Both the position numbers and the translations under genes were made by a program. The notes under the pieces are model-generated. The model was not told the origin of the DNA. It searched no databases and was given only the letters and a program-made list of their open reading frames with translations. From positions 744,001 through 808,000 of the forward strand of contig NZ_CP019728.1 of assembly GCF_002005405.1 (NCBI RefSeq): a DNA stretch of 64,000 nt, written 5' to 3'. Positions 24,044-32,896 of this stretch are shown here, in pieces; position 1 is the first letter of the stretch; each line of letters begins with the position of its first letter. Origin of the DNA: Jeotgalibaca dankookensis. Its GTDB lineage: Bacteria > Bacillota > Bacilli > Lactobacillales > Aerococcaceae.

Positions 24044-24922
24044 ATGGATAAATACATAGTCGAACCCCAAACAAAAGCGATTCAAAATTATGGGTTAGAG
24101 ATTCTTTCCGTGTTTCATAATATTTGTGAAGCGAATGAATTAAAATATATTTTAGATTTTGGGACATTATTAGGGGCTGTTCGTCATCAAGGCTTTATAC
24201 CTTGGGATGATGATATTGATGTTGCGATGCCAAGAAAGGATTTTGAAAAATTCAAATTAATTGCTAAAGAACAGTTACCTAAATCAATGTTTTTACAAAT
24301 ACATCAAACAGATCCCAATTATTACAACTGTATCGCAAAGATTAGAATCCCCAATAGTTTATATACAGAAAAAGCAATGCAATACTTTGACATGGTTCAT
24401 GGACCCTGGTTAGATATTTTTGTCTATGATTATAAGTATGATGAAAAAGAAAAAGAAGCTGAAAAACAACGCCTTTACAATAAACAAAGACGATTTTATC
24501 CATTCATAATGGAAACGCTTGTCTCAGACCCTTCAAAGCATTATACTTTTATTCAAAAAATACTGAAAAATAGTTTACGTTTACTAATTTTAAAATCCCA
24601 ACAAAAGCCAGAACGCGGCTTCTTCATGCACTATTTAGATGTTAAATACAAACGACTCAATCACTTAATAAAAAAAGCACCTGAAAAGAATCAGAGTGGC
24701 GAAATGATCACCTATACCTTTCCCATTCCTTCAGACAGTGCTGAAAAAGGTTTGCGTTTGAACATTGATCACTTCAACCACCGAAAACTTCAAAACTTTG
24801 AAGAAAAACAATTTTATATTCCTACTGACTACCATCAAATACTAGTGGATCGGTATGGTAAGTATCAAGAACTTCCTCCTTTTGAGGAACGAAAATCGAA
24901 TCATCACTGGAAAGATAGATAA
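24044..24922 (+). CDS. licD: LicD-family phosphocholine transferase
   Basis: A 292-residue cytosolic or membrane-associated transferase that moves phosphocholine from CDP-choline to a cell-surface glycan or teichoic acid precursor. The LicD core is unmistakable: DFGTLLGAVRHQGFIPWDDD, followed by IDVAMPR, with the paired Asp residues that bind metal. AAGGAG precedes the ATG. It is transcribed divergently from the LicC-LicA operon across a 223-bp gap, so the two form one functional locus. Which sugar is decorated is not visible here; no glycosyltransferases lie nearby. Confidence 0.92.
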   Translation: MDKYIVEPQTKAIQNYGLEILSVFHNICEANELKYILDFGTLLGAVRHQGFIPWDDDIDVAMPRKDFEKFKLIAKEQLPKSMFLQIHQTDPNYYNCIAKIRIPNSLYTEKAMQYFDMVHGPWLDIFVYDYKYDEKEKEAEKQRLYNKQRRFYPFIMETLVSDPSKHYTFIQKILKNSLRLLILKSQQKPERGFFMHYLDVKYKRLNHLIKKAPEKNQSGEMITYTFPIPSDSAEKGLRLNIDHFNHRKLQNFEEKQFYIPTDYHQILVDRYGKYQELPPFEERKSNHHWKDR

Positions 24923-24964
24923 TAAACTTTATAATTTCTATTTAGAAAGAGGCAACATCCTATT

Positions 24965-25750
24965 ATGGCAAAAAAAATAGTCTGGTTTTTACTTGCAATA
25001 GCGACAGTCATTATATTGTTCCTAATTGTTGGCACTTCACAATCGCCTAAAAGTACGAGTAGCCAAGAGAGTAGTAAAGAAACCAAGATAGTATCTTATT
25101 CGAGGGATCCATTAGTAGAAGAAACGTCTCTAACAACAAGAATTCTTATTATAGGTGATTCTATCGGTTTTGGTATTGGTGATGAGGAAGGTTTGGGAAT
25201 AGGGGAGCGCTACCGGGCACTCTTAAGTGAAAAAGAGAATGTAGAAATCAACCTTAATAATATTTCGGTTCCCGGCTACCAAAGTGACGAATTAGTAGAG
25301 GCGATTCAAAATCAGGATTCTCAAGCGCTCATTCAAGATGCTGGGTTAATTATCATTTCAATTGGAGGTAATGATTTAAGCCGTTTACAATTTCAGGAAA
25401 ATTTAGAAGTGGCCTTTGAAGAGACACTCGCCATCTATATAGAAAACATCGATTTAGTTATAAGTAGGATTAATCAGTTGAATCCAGCGGCTACAATAGC
25501 TTTTGTTGGGTTATACAATCCCGATAGGAGTCAAGAAGCTATTATTACAAGTTCTCTTAGTAAGTGGAATAATGAGACCCAGTCTTTCCTAAACAGAAAG
25601 AGTGGAGTTGTTTATATACCAACCGATGAAATTTTTTCTGATGACCTTGAAAATTATCTGTCAGCCGATGGTTTTCATCCTAGCGGAGCTGGCTATCAAG
25701 CGATAGCAGAGTTATTAGATGACGTATTAGATGAAATGGATGAGTCGTAA
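24965..25750 (+). CDS. Membrane-anchored SGNH/GDSL hydrolase
   Basis: A 261-residue protein with an N-terminal transmembrane anchor (residues about 5-24) and a Ser/Thr-rich linker, then an extracellular SGNH hydrolase domain. The blocks are IIGDSIGFG (catalytic Ser), the VPGY Gly, SIGGNDL (Asn) and DGFHPSGAGY (Asp and His), so all four consensus residues are present. Such enzymes deacylate or esterify cell-wall glycans or lipids. It begins 42 bp after licD and may be cotranscribed, which suggests an envelope role, though its substrate is unknown. Confidence 0.87.
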   Translation: MAKKIVWFLLAIATVIILFLIVGTSQSPKSTSSQESSKETKIVSYSRDPLVEETSLTTRILIIGDSIGFGIGDEEGLGIGERYRALLSEKENVEINLNNISVPGYQSDELVEAIQNQDSQALIQDAGLIIISIGGNDLSRLQFQENLEVAFEETLAIYIENIDLVISRINQLNPAATIAFVGLYNPDRSQEAIITSSLSKWNNETQSFLNRKSGVVYIPTDEIFSDDLENYLSADGFHPSGAGYQAIAELLDDVLDEMDES

Positions 25751-25771
25751 TCGACTTTCCAAACCCTTTAA

Positions 25772-25785
25772 CGATAGCGCTTTCA
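25772..25785. promoter_or_regulatory. Candidate cre (CcpA) site upstream of the bactofilin-like gene
   Basis: CGATAGCGCTTTCA matches the cre consensus at 13 of 14 positions (the first T is C). TATAAT follows at 25798, so CcpA binding would cover the -35 region and repress. Confidence 0.45.
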
Positions 25786-25860
25786 AATTAAAAGGATTAT
25801 AATAGACATATAAGAATAAAGCTGACTGCCGCTTAGGATAAAGTAAAGGAGTGTGCGCTC

Positions 25861-26991
25861 ATGTCGAAAGTTAAATTTATTTTCGCACTTCTATTTCTGT
25901 TTATTCTCTTTGTAGTTCCTCTGTCACATGTCTTAGCGGAAAGTATTTCTGGTGATAACATTGTTATTGAGAGTGGGGAAACACTAGACAGCACGAGTTT
26001 TCTTTCAGGAGAAAATGTTCGCGTCGATGGTGATATTAATGGAACGACCTTTGTTACGGCCGGCTACATTGAAATAAATGGAACAATTGATGGTGACTTA
26101 TTCGTCATGGGTCAAAGCACCGTTATAAACGGGCAAGTAAATGGGAGTGTCTTTATAGCGGGACAAGACGTTACTTTAAACTGTGTTGTAGAAAACTCCA
26201 TTTATCTAGCTGGAGCAACGGTCAGAGTAAATTCTCAAACAGAAGGGAGTTCTTTCCTAGCAGGTCAAAATATTTTTATTGACAAAGAAGCAGTTATTAA
26301 AAAGGATGTTTTTGTCGGTGGTGCATCTGTTTACCAAAATGGAGTAATCAATGGTGATTTGACGAGTTCGAGTGATTCACTCACTATTGGTGGGGAAATT
26401 GATGGGAACCTTACCTATAGTAGCCAAAAACAAGCTGATTTGACAGAAAATTCTCAGGTGAGGGGCGAGACTACTTGGAGAAAAATTGAAAGACAACCAA
26501 CTGAGGATACTTCCACGGCTCTATTTACTATGGCAGTTTTATATAAAGTTCTCTTTAGCATTGGAACTGCTTTGGTTATATGGCTCTTAGTACATCTATT
26601 ACGGCCAACTTTCTGGGTAAAATTAGCAACAAAGCTGCTCCAATCACCACTTAAAACGCTAGGGTTCGGAGCTATAGCAATTATTGTGATTCCACTGTTA
26701 GCTATTTTACTCATGTTAACCGTTATTGGTATACCGTTAAGCTTTATAGTACTCATGCTTTATGGAATCACATTGTATGTCTCTAAGATTATTGTTTCAG
26801 TTTCAATAGGCGTATGGATACAAGAACGATTGCAATGGCCTTCAACACGATTATTTTGGCTATTTCTATTAGCTTTAACTATAGTTTCTGCTTTAGGAGT
26901 GATTCCAATAGTTGGTATGATTACGGGAGTAGTCACATTATTATTCGGAATGGGCGCCGTGACTTTGTCCATTTCAAGCGAAAGAATTTAA
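25861..26991 (+). CDS. Secreted polymer-forming (bactofilin-like) protein with C-terminal membrane domain
   Basis: A 376-residue envelope protein. Residues 1-27 are a signal peptide ending in VLAE. Residues about 30-205 are short repeats of right-handed beta-helix type (DGDINGTTFVTAGYIEING, DGDLFVMGQSTVINGQVNG, GDLTSSSDSLTIGGEIDG) as in bactofilin/polymer-forming proteins. Residues about 220-376 hold four or five transmembrane helices. The combination of an outside beta-helix with a membrane domain occurs in Firmicutes proteins of unknown function. A weak AAAGGAG precedes the ATG. A candidate cre site lies 76 bp upstream, so carbon status may control it. Confidence 0.78.
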   Translation: MSKVKFIFALLFLFILFVVPLSHVLAESISGDNIVIESGETLDSTSFLSGENVRVDGDINGTTFVTAGYIEINGTIDGDLFVMGQSTVINGQVNGSVFIAGQDVTLNCVVENSIYLAGATVRVNSQTEGSSFLAGQNIFIDKEAVIKKDVFVGGASVYQNGVINGDLTSSSDSLTIGGEIDGNLTYSSQKQADLTENSQVRGETTWRKIERQPTEDTSTALFTMAVLYKVLFSIGTALVIWLLVHLLRPTFWVKLATKLLQSPLKTLGFGAIAIIVIPLLAILLMLTVIGIPLSFIVLMLYGITLYVSKIIVSVSIGVWIQERLQWPSTRLFWLFLLALTIVSALGVIPIVGMITGVVTLLFGMGAVTLSISSERI

Positions 26992-27007
26992 ATTTTATTA
27001 TGAATGA

Positions 27008-27062
27008 AAATATGGGGGTGGCATAAAGTCTTTTTAGATTTTATGTCATCTTCATATTTTTT
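27008..27062 (+). terminator. Terminator after the bactofilin-like gene
   Basis: A long stem (AATATGGGGGTGGCATAAA against TTTATGTCATCTTCATATT) with several G-U pairs, which only form in RNA, ending in T6. Confidence 0.85.
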
Positions 27063-27107
27063 TCAGGCAAAGGCATGATACTAGTTAATTAGAAAAGAGG
27101 GATAGAA

Positions 27108-27713
27108 ATGAAAAATCCAGCTCTAATATTAGCTCTAACAGCAGTTACTTTGGGTATCTATTTACCCCTAAAAGCTGAAAACAACCAAGGTATTTCTTTA
27201 CAATCTAGCCAAACAACTTCCGAAATGCCTCAGTTAAATTGGTCTTCTATGGAGGAAGCGATTGATTTTTATGAAAAAAATATTATTGCCGATAATGGGA
27301 AGGAGATGGGTGAAGCGGAGCTAAACATGGAATTTTACGAAAGAAATTCTTGGCAAATCAATGAGAAGTCTAACGAAACGATTGTTTTATCCATGAACAA
27401 TGTCTCGAACTGTTCGCAATTCTGACTATAAAACAATTAACAGCGAAAAACTAATCCAGTGGATCTCTCCTTACCTCTATATGCAGATAATCCTTTTGAA
27501 TCTTTTACTGAAGAAGTAACATTTTCCTACCTGAAAAAAGAAAAAGATTTAGGGGAGGACGTCTTCGCTCGTTTCTACGTATACAATGATGAGCAAAACT
27601 TTTTTGAATTTGTACTTGTTAAAGGTAAGACAACTCTAGAAGAAGATAGTGAATTTATAGGAATTTATCGTGTTTTTGAAGATAAATTAATTGTAGGAGT
27701 ACCCAAAGGATAA
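27108..27713 (+). pseudogene. Secreted protein gene with two compensating frameshifts
   Basis: The first part (27108-27425) encodes a signal peptide and about 80 residues ending at a TGA. A shift by one base near 27410 opens TVRNSDYKTINSEKLIQ. A second shift near 27457 restores the original frame, which then runs as DLSLPLYADNPFESF... to the stop at 27713. The three pieces join into a plausible protein of about 200 residues; none alone looks complete. I recognise no domain. The shifts could be true mutations or sequencing errors. Confidence 0.55.
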
Positions 27714-27858
27714 AATAATGTAAAAAGAGTATGAAAATTTAATTGTTTGTGCTAAAGTTAACAATGTTTAAGGCATCTTATTCTTTTTATTTATCAAACG
27801 GATAAGGTTTTTTAAAATAAAAAATAGCGTTCAAAAACGTTATATAAGGAGGCTACAA

Positions 27859-28647
27859 ATGGATTACGTAAACCCTAATGAAGCAGTAGCGACGATTGCT
27901 TTAGCAGGAGGTAAAAAAGCGAATCTTTCAAAAAAAGTTATTTTAATAGGGGCCATTCTATCTGGTGCCTTACTAGGTTTTGCGACGACCTTAGCATTGA
28001 CGGCATCGACACAAACTGGACTTGATATTGTGGGGGCCATTCTTTTTCCAACAAGTTTTGTAATGATTTTGCTGTTGAATTTGGAACTGGTAACTGGATC
28101 ATTTGCAATCTTACCAATTGCATATTTCAGAAAAGAAACAACTTTGAAACCCATGATACATAACCTATCCTGGGCTTTTATTGGAAATTTAATAGGCGGG
28201 CTTTTATATGCTGCTTTATTTAGTATTTCTGTGACAAGTTTTGGTACTGTTACGACCTCACCTTTGATTGAAAAAATTATTTTAGTTGCCGAAAATAAAA
28301 CTTTATTCTATCAATCGATTGGGGCAGGCGGTCTCGTATTAGTTTTCGTTAAAGCAATTCTATGTAATTGGATGGTTGCATTGGGAGCAATTATGTCTTT
28401 TATGTCTAAATCTACAATCGGGAAGATTACAGCAATGTGGTTACCAATTTTAATCTTCTTCGCGCAAGGCTTTGAGCACGCCGTTGTAAATATGTCAATT
28501 ATTCCCATCGGAATGTTAATTGGGGCTGACATTGGTATGGCTGACTGGTGGCTCTGGAACCTTATTCCTGTAACGATTGGTAATTTTATTGGTGCATTTT
28601 TATTTGTAGCATTACCCCTTCATTACAGTAAAACAGATAAAATATAA
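27859..28647 (+). CDS. Formate/nitrite transporter family (FocA/NirC) channel
   Basis: A 262-residue pentameric membrane channel with six helices. Family marks are NPNEAVATIALAGGKKA at the N terminus, LNLELVTGSFAILP (the omega-loop region with its conserved Thr-Gly) and KAILCNWMVALGA, plus FEHAVVNM with the central pore His. It likely moves formate, nitrite or hydrosulfide; which one cannot be told. There are no pfl or nitrite reductase genes next to it. The Shine-Dalgarno AAGGAGG sits eight bases before the ATG. It is monocistronic with a strong terminator. Confidence 0.9.
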   Translation: MDYVNPNEAVATIALAGGKKANLSKKVILIGAILSGALLGFATTLALTASTQTGLDIVGAILFPTSFVMILLLNLELVTGSFAILPIAYFRKETTLKPMIHNLSWAFIGNLIGGLLYAALFSISVTSFGTVTTSPLIEKIILVAENKTLFYQSIGAGGLVLVFVKAILCNWMVALGAIMSFMSKSTIGKITAMWLPILIFFAQGFEHAVVNMSIIPIGMLIGADIGMADWWLWNLIPVTIGNFIGAFLFVALPLHYSKTDKI

Positions 28648-28682
28648 TTTATCCTTGAATCGCAATTATAACTAAAGATAGA

Positions 28683-28716
28683 AAAAGTGGCTGGGACATA
28701 AGTTCCAACCACTTTT
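28683..28716. terminator. Bidirectional terminator of the GGCTGGGAC type
   Basis: AAAAGTGGCTGG pairs with CCAACCACTTTT around a short loop. Related hairpins carrying (G)RCTGGGAC occur at 39490, 44753 and 60364. Confidence 0.88.
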
Positions 28717-28747
28717 ATTTATATTATTTAATGACTATCACATTAAA

Positions 28748-29851
28748 CTAAACAATTTCAGATAAATAAACTTTGCGTTTTTCATTTAAGGACTTGGTGC
28801 AAGCATCCGCAGTAGCTATGGCTGATTTTGCAGCTTCGCCTGTGATAAGCGGCTCAAACTCCTTTGATGATTCCTTACCTTGTAGTAATCCGTGAAAGTA
28901 TTCCATTTCTCTTTCCATGATAGTATAGAGCCATTGAGGTGTTTTACTTCCAGGTTTACCATAAGTAATACCACCACCTGTTTTATTCCCTTTATAGATG
29001 GCAGTTCGATTATCATCTTCTTCTTTGGTTTCATGTACGAGATAATATTCCTCGGAATTTTCTGTTTTTAAGGTTAGCTTTACATCTTGCATATCTATTT
29101 TGATAGCACCCTCAGTGCCTTGTATCAATAGATAATGTTCACTCCATCTAAAAGCTGAACCATATTCTAGAATGGCGTATCGATTATTATCAAACTCCAA
29201 ATTGATTAATAGCATGTCATCTTCATCACCGAAATCTTCACCTCTATGGGCAACATTACCACCAGTCATATATGCCGAGATTGGATCTCCAAGAATAAAT
29301 TGAATACAATCAAGTTCATGGATGTGATGGTATAAGTGGCCACCAGATTTACTACGTATTTTTTTCCAGCTGACTGTGTCTTGTGGTTCTTCCCATCCAT
29401 TTCTTGCGGAATGACAGTAAAGAACGTCGCCAATTTTTCCTTCATTTATAAACTTTTTAGTAGTTCGGACACCATTGAAGAAATTCATGACATGTCCAGC
29501 CATAAAAATAACCTGATTTTCTTTACAAGCTTGAACCATTTCTGCACAATCATCATAAGATAAAGCGATTGGTTTTTCACAAAAAACATGAACCTTGTAT
29601 TGGGCTGCTTTAATAACCGGTTCCTTATGAAGGTAATTTGGACTAGCAACGATGACTGCTTGTACGTCCTCTCGTTCATATAAAGTGTCTAAATCTGTTT
29701 CCACATCACATTTCAATTCCTTAGCAATGGCCTCGCCATGGTAAGGATCTAATACAGCAGTCACTTCGGCATTCTCTAAGTTGGTTAGAATTCTAGCTAA
29801 TTCAGCACCAAAATAACCCGTTCCTACAATTGCATAGCCAATTTTATTCAT
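28748..29851 (-). CDS. Gfo/Idh/MocA-family NAD(P)-dependent oxidoreductase
   Basis: A 367-residue soluble dehydrogenase with the N-terminal Rossmann loop YAIVGTGYFGAELARIL, the substrate/NAD motif FCEKPIALSYDD and the C-terminal alpha/beta domain containing YHHIHELDCIQFILGDP. Such enzymes act on inositols, sugars or related polyols. I start at the ATG at 29851, which has GGAC about 11 bases upstream; a GTG three codons earlier abuts that motif. It is monocistronic and convergent with the formate channel gene. Confidence 0.88.
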   Translation of the reverse strand: MNKIGYAIVGTGYFGAELARILTNLENAEVTAVLDPYHGEAIAKELKCDVETDLDTLYEREDVQAVIVASPNYLHKEPVIKAAQYKVHVFCEKPIALSYDDCAEMVQACKENQVIFMAGHVMNFFNGVRTTKKFINEGKIGDVLYCHSARNGWEEPQDTVSWKKIRSKSGGHLYHHIHELDCIQFILGDPISAYMTGGNVAHRGEDFGDEDDMLLINLEFDNNRYAILEYGSAFRWSEHYLLIQGTEGAIKIDMQDVKLTLKTENSEEYYLVHETKEEDDNRTAIYKGNKTGGGITYGKPGSKTPQWLYTIMEREMEYFHGLLQGKESSKEFEPLITGEAAKSAIATADACTKSLNEKRKVYLSEIV

Positions 29852-29986
29852 AATAAGCACGTCCTATCTTATTTGTTTAAATTCTACTATAATCAATAGT
29901 GGCATTATACGGAATTATTATCAAGTTTTTAAAGGTTAGGATAGATTTAGAATTCGCTTATTGGTTTTTACAACTCACGAGAGGAA

Positions 29987-30520
29987 GTGATTTCAAGATT
30001 GAATTTTATATTTATAATCATTACGATTTTATGGTTGGGCGAGTTCCTCTTATTTCCTTCTTTAGATAAAGATATAAAATCAGAACAAAAAACATACTCA
30101 GTCATCTTTATTGCTATAATTGCGATTATTCTTTTAAATGCAAGTATGTTTTTTATGAGTATTTTAATAATAGATTGTTTCTTGTTCAGAATACTTGGGT
30201 TAATCATCTATTTTATGGGTTTAGTGCTAAGATACTGGTCACTCATCTTACTCGGTAAGAATTTCTCGCGCAATGTGGAAGTGCGAATGGATCAAACACT
30301 TATTATTAGGGGATCATATAAGTACCTCCGGCATCCTCTTTACATTGGATTATTTCTTTTAACAGTGGCCGTTCCTCTATACACAGGTGATTTGTTGATT
30401 TTTTTAGTGGCCGTTATTCTGATGTATCATGTGTTGAGAATTCGTATTAAAGAGGAAGAAGATTTTATGGAAGAGTACTTAGGTGAGCGGTATGTAAAGT
30501 GGAAAAAGGATAGGTATTGA
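29987..30520 (+). CDS. Isoprenylcysteine carboxyl methyltransferase (ICMT)-like membrane protein
   Basis: A 177-residue membrane protein with about four helices. The C-terminal signature RGSYKYLRHPLYIGLFLLTVA and later EEEDFMEEYLGERYVKW fit the ICMT/phospholipid methyltransferase family (SAM- and substrate-binding His, Glu residues). The start is uncertain: the GTG at 29987 is close to GAGG, while a TTG at 29999 has a slightly long spacing. In bacteria these proteins often occur in secondary metabolism or near membrane genes; the substrate is unknown here. A perfect terminator follows. Confidence 0.82.
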   Translation: MISRLNFIFIIITILWLGEFLLFPSLDKDIKSEQKTYSVIFIAIIAIILLNASMFFMSILIIDCFLFRILGLIIYFMGLVLRYWSLILLGKNFSRNVEVRMDQTLIIRGSYKYLRHPLYIGLFLLTVAVPLYTGDLLIFLVAVILMYHVLRIRIKEEEDFMEEYLGERYVKWKKDRY

Positions 30521-30538
30521 TCTTTATTCTTTAAAGCG

Positions 30539-30571
30539 AAAGCGACCAGGGTAAAAACCCTAGTCGCTTTT
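30539..30571. terminator. Bidirectional terminator
   Basis: AAAGCGACCAGGGT pairs with ACCCTAGTCGCTTT around AAAA, with one mismatch. It separates the methyltransferase gene from the convergent purine permease gene. Confidence 0.9.
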
Positions 30572-30572
30572 G

Positions 30573-31841
30573 TTATATAGTTGATGAGAAAATAAGATTG
30601 ATAAGGAAAAGCAGACCTAATACATACATAATTTTATTTTGATTTTTTTGATCATTACTAAACAGCTTCATTAGTGGGTAAAAAATAAACCCAAATGATA
30701 GACCAGTAGCGATGCTACCAGTAAAAGGAATCATTACAATAATTAAAAAAGCCGGGAACCATTCTGTAAAATCATCATAATTGATTACTGCTAGTTGTTT
30801 CATCATTAAAGAGCCTGTAATAATAATAACGGGTGCAATCGCAGCTTGGGGAACATAAGTAAGTAAAGGGATAAAAAACAGTGATAACAAAAATAAAAAA
30901 CCAGCTACGATTGCGGTAAGACCTTTTTTTCCACCACTTTCAATGCCAGCTGCACTTTCTGCGGCTGCCACTGTTGGACTTGTACCAAGAAGAGCAGAAA
31001 TCAATGCAGTAACACTCGTTGCTTGTAATCCTCTTCTAAGAGAATGAGGTTGAGGTATTAACCCCTCTAATAAACCAATTGATTCAAAGATGAGAATCAT
31101 GGACATAGAAAAAACGGCTAACAAAAAAGGAATGGAAAACATCTGCGAAAAATCAGGTTTGAATAAAATAGATGAATAATCTTTTAAATATTCTAGCTTA
31201 ACATCGATTGTTGCTGCATCTTGAATATTTGCAAGTACACCTACAATTGTTGTAAAAATAATTCCGAGAAAGAAAGCACCATTTATTTTTTTAACAAACA
31301 AAAAGATAGAGAGTAACAAACCAAAAATACTGAGCAAAGCATGTGGATTTGTTAAAGATCCAAACTCAACAAAAGTGTTTGATCCACGTTGAATTAACTG
31401 AGCTTTTTCCAAGCCAATTTGCACTAAGAATAGGCCAATCCCAACGGTTATACCAGTTTTCAGAGTAGACGGAATCGCTTCGGTTAGGAGTTCAACGATT
31501 GGTGTAAAAGAAATAAAGAGAAAAATAAGACTACTAAGAAACGAAATTCCGATGGCACTCTGCCAAGAAAAGCCCATATTAACGACAATTGTATAGGTAA
31601 AGAAGGCATTAATACCCATTCCGGGTGTTAATACAATCGGAATATTAGCCCAAAACCCAATAATAAAACAACCAATGACGGAAGCAAAAATTGTCGCAAA
31701 AACGCTCAGATTGATTGGTATTCCGGCGTCTGCCAGAATAAGCGGGTTAACAATAATAATATAAGAAATTGCGAAAAAGCTTGTTATTCCCGCTATCACT
31801 TCTTCTTTTGACTCAGCCCATATTTTTTTTAATCTATTCAT
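30573..31841 (-). CDS. NCS2-family purine permease (guanine/hypoxanthine or adenine)
   Basis: A 422-residue protein with about 12-14 helices of the AzgA-like branch. Conserved blocks are EVIAGITSFFAISYIIIVNP, the LTPGMGINAFF motif and the later SPTVAAAESAAGIESGGKKGLTA substrate-region motif. It imports purine bases by proton symport. I looked for a purine riboswitch or PurBox in the upstream region and saw neither. It is transcribed alone on the minus strand. Confidence 0.9.
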   Translation of the reverse strand: MNRLKKIWAESKEEVIAGITSFFAISYIIIVNPLILADAGIPINLSVFATIFASVIGCFIIGFWANIPIVLTPGMGINAFFTYTIVVNMGFSWQSAIGISFLSSLIFLFISFTPIVELLTEAIPSTLKTGITVGIGLFLVQIGLEKAQLIQRGSNTFVEFGSLTNPHALLSIFGLLLSIFLFVKKINGAFFLGIIFTTIVGVLANIQDAATIDVKLEYLKDYSSILFKPDFSQMFSIPFLLAVFSMSMILIFESIGLLEGLIPQPHSLRRGLQATSVTALISALLGTSPTVAAAESAAGIESGGKKGLTAIVAGFLFLLSLFFIPLLTYVPQAAIAPVIIITGSLMMKQLAVINYDDFTEWFPAFLIIVMIPFTGSIATGLSFGFIFYPLMKLFSNDQKNQNKIMYVLGLLFLINLIFSSTI

Positions 31842-31942
31842 TAAAAAATCACTACTCCTTATAATTACATCTATAAAAACACTTCAATATCATATCATTT
31901 ATCATTGAGAATAGATATATAAAATATAGTGATGGAATCAGG

Positions 31943-31971
31943 TTGACCAAGAAGGACAGGAAAGTTACTAT
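31943..31971 (+). promoter_or_regulatory. Promoter of the ABC-exporter operon
   Basis: TTGACC at 31943 and TACTAT at 31966 are 17 bp apart, about 65 bp before the ATPase start. The remaining intergenic DNA shows no other feature. Confidence 0.7.
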
Positions 31972-32035
31972 GAAACCATCAAGTTACCAGTGTGTAGCAG
32001 TGAAGAGGTTCCAGTAAAAAAAGGATGTGTTAATT

Positions 32036-32896
32036 ATGATAAACGTTAAAAATCTATATTACTCCTATAATAATGATGAAAATTATCAAGTTAAAAATGT
32101 CAGTTTTGAAGTGAAGGAAGGAGAAATATTTGGGTTTTTGGGACCTTCGGGGGCAGGAAAGTCAACGGTGCAAAATATTTTAACAGGACTTTTGCAAGTA
32201 CAAAAAAATGATAGCGCTATTACGGTAGCGGGTTATGACATTTCTAATCCTTCAAAAGAACGATTTAATCAGATTGGTATGAGTTTTGAACAGTCTAATG
32301 TTTACAGTAAGCTAACCGCTAAAGAAAATTTAGATTTCTATGGAAAGTTATTTGATGTTCCAACCATAGATGCAACTGATTTATTAAAACAAGTAGGACT
32401 TCCAGACAAAGAAAATGTAAAAGCAGGAGAATTTTCTAAAGGAATGAAACACCGCCTCACATTCGCCCGATCGATGATAAATAATCCAAAACTCTGGTTT
32501 TTAGATGAGCCAACAACAGGCCTAGATCCTGCTATCGCAGCGGATATTAAAGATATTATTAAGAAGAAAAATAAAGATGGCGTTACGGTTTTTTTAACAA
32601 CCCACAATATGTTGATTGCTGATGAACTGTGTGACCGAGTTGCTTTTATAGTAGATGGTGAAATTAAGCTGATTGATTCTCCTGAAAATTTAAAGCAACA
32701 ATATGGAGATAAAATTGTAGAAGTTGAATATATTCAAGAAAATGAAGTAAAAAAACAAACCTTTTCTCTCATTCTTCCGGAAGATAAAAAAATACTTCAA
32801 ACAATTATTGAAAATTACGAAATTAAAACGATGCATACGAAAGAAGCTACTCTGGAAGAAATATTTATAAAAGTAACGGGAAGGGGGCTCGTTTAA
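32036..32896 (+). CDS. ABC-2 exporter ATP-binding protein
   Basis: A 286-residue ATPase: Walker A GPSGAGKST, signature FSKGMKHR (diverged from LSGGQ), Walker B LWFLDEPTTG and H-loop TTHNM, followed by a 70-residue C-terminal domain. The ATG at 32036 lies ten bases after AAGGA; an upstream GTG in frame is only one base from it. It pairs with two ABC-2 permeases downstream (stop and start are adjacent at 32896/32897). The exported substrate, perhaps a drug, peptide or lipid, is unknown. Confidence 0.9.
   Translation: MINVKNLYYSYNNDENYQVKNVSFEVKEGEIFGFLGPSGAGKSTVQNILTGLLQVQKNDSAITVAGYDISNPSKERFNQIGMSFEQSNVYSKLTAKENLDFYGKLFDVPTIDATDLLKQVGLPDKENVKAGEFSKGMKHRLTFARSMINNPKLWFLDEPTTGLDPAIAADIKDIIKKKNKDGVTVFLTTHNMLIADELCDRVAFIVDGEIKLIDSPENLKQQYGDKIVEVEYIQENEVKKQTFSLILPEDKKILQTIIENYEIKTMHTKEATLEEIFIKVTGRGLV

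Noticed and set aside
28311-28532. Long antisense frames over the formate channel, obgE and other genes
   Set aside because: They mirror conserved genes on the other strand and have no supporting start signals.
31842-32035. Purine riboswitch or PurBox for the NCS2 permease
   Set aside because: I searched the leader for the conserved riboswitch core and PurBox sequences and found neither.
31937-32035. Short frame through the ABC operon leader (about 30 codons)
   Set aside because: It has no start codon with a ribosome site, overlaps a good promoter and shows no coding bias.
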